5,457 bases of DNA, from NCBI GenBank assembly GCA_903927495.1, contig CAIYNH010000905.1, forward strand, positions 1 to 5,457, in the 5' to 3' direction. Position 1 is the stretch's first letter, and every line of letters starts with the position of its first letter. The position numbers were made by a program, and so were the translations under genes. This DNA is from an uncultured beta proteobacterium. Its GTDB lineage: Bacteria; Pseudomonadota; Gammaproteobacteria; Burkholderiales; Burkholderiaceae_C. Below the pieces are notes generated by a model. That model was not told where the DNA came from. It was given only the letters and a program-made list of their open reading frames with translations, and did no database searches. Below, piece after piece: positions 3,496-5,457 of the stretch.

Positions 3496-5457
3496 CCGTG
3501 GCAAAACCAGCAGCAGTCCGTCGCTGTAATTGAGTGAGTAATTACTGGCAGACCCACTGGCAAAACCGGCGTTACTTGCTACGAGCGAAAAGACATATCC
3601 GCCTTTGGCCGCCACGCTTGCCGACGGGACGGTGATGACAGCTCCAGAGAGTAAATCGCCATTGACCAAGCCACCCTCATTGGTTGAGAACTTTAACGGC
3701 GAAGGATTGGGTTCGTTTTCAAAACGCACCACGTTGTCACCCATCACCACCAGTTTTCGCTGGTCAACACTTAAGTTTCCAGGTGCAAAAGTTGAAAAAC
3801 TGTAGTTGCCAGCAACCAGTGTGCCAACACTTGGTGTGACTGCATAAGTGCCGACATTGCTGCGCACATCTGCCAGCGTTGCATAACTTGCATCGCCTGT
3901 TACGCCAGCCGAAGTTGGTGTTTCACCAGCCACGAAGCCCGTCAGTTTTGAGGTGAAAACCGGGTTTGCATCGCCATAAGTCCGGCTAACATCGTTGGCG
4001 TTGACTGTCAACGGGGCTTGATTGATGGTGCCGGCCACCGTGGCGTTGCTGGTGACAACATAATTGGCACCGTTGTTACCGTCGTTGATCGTGTAGGCAC
4101 TCACACTCAATGTCCTGCTGCCTGCGTTGCGAGAGTCAAACGTCTGTGCAAGCGCACCCATACTGTCACCCGTCTGCAGGTTGGTTACTTTGGGGCGCGA
4201 ACTGGATGTGACATTGCCATCATAGGTTTTGGTGTCTGTCACCGGTGTAATCGTCAGCGCCGCCTGCTGGATATTGGCACTGAGCGTAACCGTCGGGACA
4301 TCTGCCATATAGTTGCCGGCCTGTGCGCCTGCCAGCGTCACACCGCCGACCATGGCATTTTGTGTTCCCGCGTTCTTGCTAACAAAGCTGCCCGTAGCGC
4401 TGACGCTGACCACATCTCCGCTGTAGACACGACCATCGCTGCCTGAACCAACTCCGGCCGCTTCTTCGCTGAAGGTGCCCCCGAGCAAAGTCGCCGCAGT
4501 AGTTGCGTCATAGACCTTGTCACTCACGCTCAATGCACTCAGTGTGATGTGTTTGGCGCTAATGACTGCGCTCAGTCCGCTTGGCTGATCGACCACGTAG
4601 TTGCCCGCTTGCGCACCGCTCAAACTCAAGCCATTCACCGTCACGCTCTGTGTACCCGCATTTTTGGTAACAAAGGCCGCCGATGGCACGCCTGTAACGC
4701 TCACGGCATCACCATCATATACCTTGCCATCGCCCGTGCTGCCTGCGCTAACAGCTACTGTATTAAGAGCGGCAGTGCCGCTTAAACTGGCAGTCAGTGT
4801 GGCATCGTAAGTCTTGCCCAGCGGTGTCAGACCGGTGGCGCTGACGTGCTTGGCAGTGATGATCCCAGTCAACCCAGTGGGTTGCACCACGCTGTAGTTG
4901 GCAGCATCGGTGCCGCTCAATGCAACACCACTGACACTCACGCTGCGCGTGCCGACATCTTTGACTCCAAATACAGCCACCGGTGCTCCGGAAACACTCA
5001 CGGTATCACCCGCATAAGCCAGTCCATCGCCCGTGCTGCCTGCACCAACAGCTTCTGTATTGATAGTGGCAACGCCTGCCAGCGCGGCTCTGGTGGTGGC
5101 ATCGTAAATTTTGCTTTGAACGCTCAGGCCCGCGACATTGATTGGCTTGGCGGTGATGGTGGCGCTAAACGGACCGGTAGGCAAACCGGTTACCGTGTAG
5201 TTGCCTGCCTGCGCGCTTGCCAGTGACAAGCCACTGACGCTGACACTTTGGGTGCCCACGTTCTTGCCGGCAAAGTTACCCGTGCCGCTGACGTTGACCA
5301 AATCACCGTTGTAAGCCAAGCCGTCTGTACTGGAGCCTGCCCCGGCTGTTTCATAGCTGAAGGTACCCCCGCTTAAGGTTGCAGCAGTCGTTGCGTCATA
5401 CACCTTGTCGTTCACAGTCACGCTTGAAGGGGTGATGTTCTTGGGTGCAATCACTGC
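3181..5457 (-). CDS. C-terminal part of a large YDG/MBG-repeat surface protein (filamentous adhesin type; N-terminus off right edge)
   Basis: The frame is open to the right edge. The apparent start at 5454 is a GTG that encodes an internal Val in the repeat linker (AVIAPKNIT, like AVISAKHIT in a later repeat), so the real start lies outside. The visible 758 codons contain four long YDG-type repeats of 96 to about 100 residues with Y-D-A-T, one shorter YDG repeat with Y-D-G (398-479), one MBG-type repeat with RTYGDANP (480-565), a weaker MBG-like unit (566-653), and a charged tail (654-757); numbering starts at the GTG Val. Composition is typical of secreted beta-rich stalks: rich in Gly, Ala, Ser, Thr and Val, with no Cys. 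There is no autotransporter barrel, LPXTG motif or membrane segment at the C-terminus, so export must use a separate transporter, such as a two-partner TpsB off the window or the adjacent Slam-like protein. The N-terminus probably carries a signal peptide and possibly a TPS-type domain, but this cannot be seen. Adhesion or biofilm function is inferred from the repeat families. Confidence 0.85.
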   Translation of the reverse strand, partial: AVIAPKNITPSSVTVNDKVYDATTAATLSGGTFSYETAGAGSSTDGLAYNGDLVNVSGTGNFAGKNVGTQSVSVSGLSLASAQAGNYTVTGLPTGPFSATITAKPINVAGLSVQSKIYDATTRAALAGVATINTEAVGAGSTGDGLAYAGDTVSVSGAPVAVFGVKDVGTRSVSVSGVALSGTDAANYSVVQPTGLTGIITAKHVSATGLTPLGKTYDATLTASLSGTAALNTVAVSAGSTGDGKVYDGDAVSVTGVPSAAFVTKNAGTQSVTVNGLSLSGAQAGNYVVDQPSGLSAVISAKHITLSALSVSDKVYDATTAATLLGGTFSEEAAGVGSGSDGRVYSGDVVSVSATGSFVSKNAGTQNAMVGGVTLAGAQAGNYMADVPTVTLSANIQQAALTITPVTDTKTYDGNVTSSSRPKVTNLQTGDSMGALAQTFDSRNAGSRTLSVSAYTINDGNNGANYVVTSNATVAGTINQAPLTVNANDVSRTYGDANPVFTSKLTGFVAGETPTSAGVTGDASYATLADVRSNVGTYAVTPSVGTLVAGNYSFSTFAPGNLSVDQRKLVVMGDNVVRFENEPNPSPLKFSTNEGGLVNGDLLSGAVITVPSASVAAKGGYVFSLVASNAGFASGSASNYSLNYSDGLLLVLPRPPKVAQDPNPVYFVEVDIKEEDRTKAELKTQQEVLTGTASSKQEYRVENVSVSSANGLGVTDVPTFKVEAPVALQADTKFDLDFVRKLPLLSIDQRLLNKPINP
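3496..3759 (-). repeat. Divergent MBG-like unit (88 codons)
   Basis: The same spacing of features as in the previous repeat can be seen in weaker form: an opening strand RKLVVMGDNVVRFENEPNP, a segment GGLVNGDLLSG, a GGYVFSLV strand in place of GTYAV, and SASNYSLNYSDGLLLVLP at the end. The central YGDANP motif is replaced by FENEPNP. Assignment to the MBG family rests on this register and is moderately sure. Confidence 0.5.
3760..4017 (-). repeat. MBG-type repeat (86 codons)
   Basis: The unit reads APLTVNANDVSRTYGDANPVF, then a GFVAGE segment, RSNVGTYAV, and LVAGNYSF, and ends in LSVDQ. These are the marks of the MBG repeat family found in long bacterial adhesins. Only one clear copy is present in the window. 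Confidence 0.75.
4018..4263 (-). repeat. Shorter YDG repeat 5 (82 codons)
   Basis: This is a compact YDG unit with TKTYDGNVTSS, LQTGDSMGALAQTFDSRNAGSRTLSV, and the GANYVV turn, ending GTINQ. It lacks the AGSTGDG insertion of the four long repeats, so the long type may be the canonical domain with an extra loop. The downstream linker APLTV is the usual lead into MBG-type repeats. Confidence 0.75.
4264..4551 (-). repeat. YDG repeat 4, subtype A (96 codons)
   Basis: The unit contains SDKVYDATTAATLLGGTFSEEAAGVGSGSDG, GDVVSVSATG, SKNAGTQNAMVGGV, and AQAGNYMADVP. The DNA around its Y-D-A-T codons (4502-4512) is identical over 11 bases to that in repeat 1 (5390-5400), three repeat lengths away. It ends in NIQQ, marking the change to a different linker before the shorter repeats. 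Confidence 0.8.
4552..4848 (-). repeat. YDG repeat 3, subtype B (99 codons)
   Basis: The unit contains GKTYDATLTASLSG, then LNTVAVSAGSTGDG, GDAVSVTG, TKNAGTQSVTVNGLSL, and AQAGNYVV. It closes with AVISAK. It is closest to repeat 2 in the NT-AV-AGSTGDG segment, but shares the NAGTQ segment with repeat 4. Confidence 0.8.
4849..5145 (-). repeat. YDG repeat 2, subtype B (99 codons)
   Basis: The unit contains SKIYDATTRAALAG, then INTEAVGAGSTGDG, GDTVSVSG, VKDVGTRSVSVSGVAL, and DAANYSV. It closes with GIITAK. At the DNA level it shares an exact 20-base run with repeat 3 (5024-5043 here, 4727-4746 there), exactly 297 bases apart. Confidence 0.8.
5146..5457 (-). repeat. YDG repeat 1, subtype A (cut by window edge)
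   Basis: The unit contains DKVYDATTAATLSGGTFS, then AG-GSSTDG, GD-V-V, GKNVGTQSVSVSGL, and the AQAGNY turn. It closes with ATITAK. The GGTFS segment and the acidic position after it match repeat 4 rather than repeats 2 and 3. Its beginning lies at or just beyond the right edge. Confidence 0.8.

Noticed and set aside
4018..4446. Plus-strand open frame of 142 codons, with similar ones at 4549-4785 and 4846-5226
   Set aside because: They are antisense to the repeat array. Their similarity to each other only mirrors the repeats on the minus strand, and their Cys- and His-rich translations are typical of shadow frames.
5452..5454. GTG as the start of the repeat protein
   Set aside because: The codon falls in the inter-repeat linker and the frame stays open to the edge. 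The same A-V-I linker occurs before repeat 4, so this Val is internal.
4018..5457. CRISPR array or other short spaced repeats
   Set aside because: The periodicity of about 297 bases is in coding frame and reflects protein repeats; there are no short identical direct repeats with unique spacers.

Overview
The window holds four genes, all on the minus strand and packed end to end, so transcription runs from the right edge to the left edge. Base composition is near half GC. The genes encode Gram-negative envelope proteins: a repeat-rich surface protein, an outer-membrane beta-barrel ending in Phe, and two exported proteins with FecR-like, TPR and CsgG-like parts. This suggests a proteobacterium. 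A beta-proteobacterium such as a member of the Comamonadaceae is my guess from the style of the proteins; nothing in the window proves it.

In transcription order: (1) 5457-3181, the C-terminal 758 codons of a large surface protein of filamentous-adhesin type. It has five YDG-type repeats, one clear and one weaker MBG-type repeat, and an unassigned charged tail; its start lies outside the window. (2) 3141-1810, a 443-residue protein with a signal peptide, a TPR-like N-terminal part and a C-terminal outer-membrane beta-barrel of the Slam/DUF560 type. (3) 1798-623, a 391-residue exported protein with a FecR-like domain, a TPR pair and the first half of a CsgG/FlgO-like domain. (4) 623 to beyond position 1, an exported protein that starts on the stop codon of gene 3. 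After its own signal peptide it carries what looks like the second half of the same CsgG-like domain, then a TPR unit and a low-complexity region cut by the left edge.

The spacing is 39 bases between genes 1 and 2. The ribosome binding site of gene 3 sits on the stop codon of gene 2, and genes 3 and 4 share a TGATG. No terminator or convincing promoter is visible, so I read this as part of one operon whose promoter lies upstream, off the right edge. The likely theme is display or secretion of a long repetitive surface protein: gene 2 could be its outer-membrane translocator or modifier, and genes 3 and 4 periplasmic or outer-membrane accessories. That functional link is inferred from gene order only.

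The most interesting point is the CsgG-like domain, which appears to be divided between two separately exported, translationally coupled polypeptides. No stretch longer than 300 bases lacks a gene.
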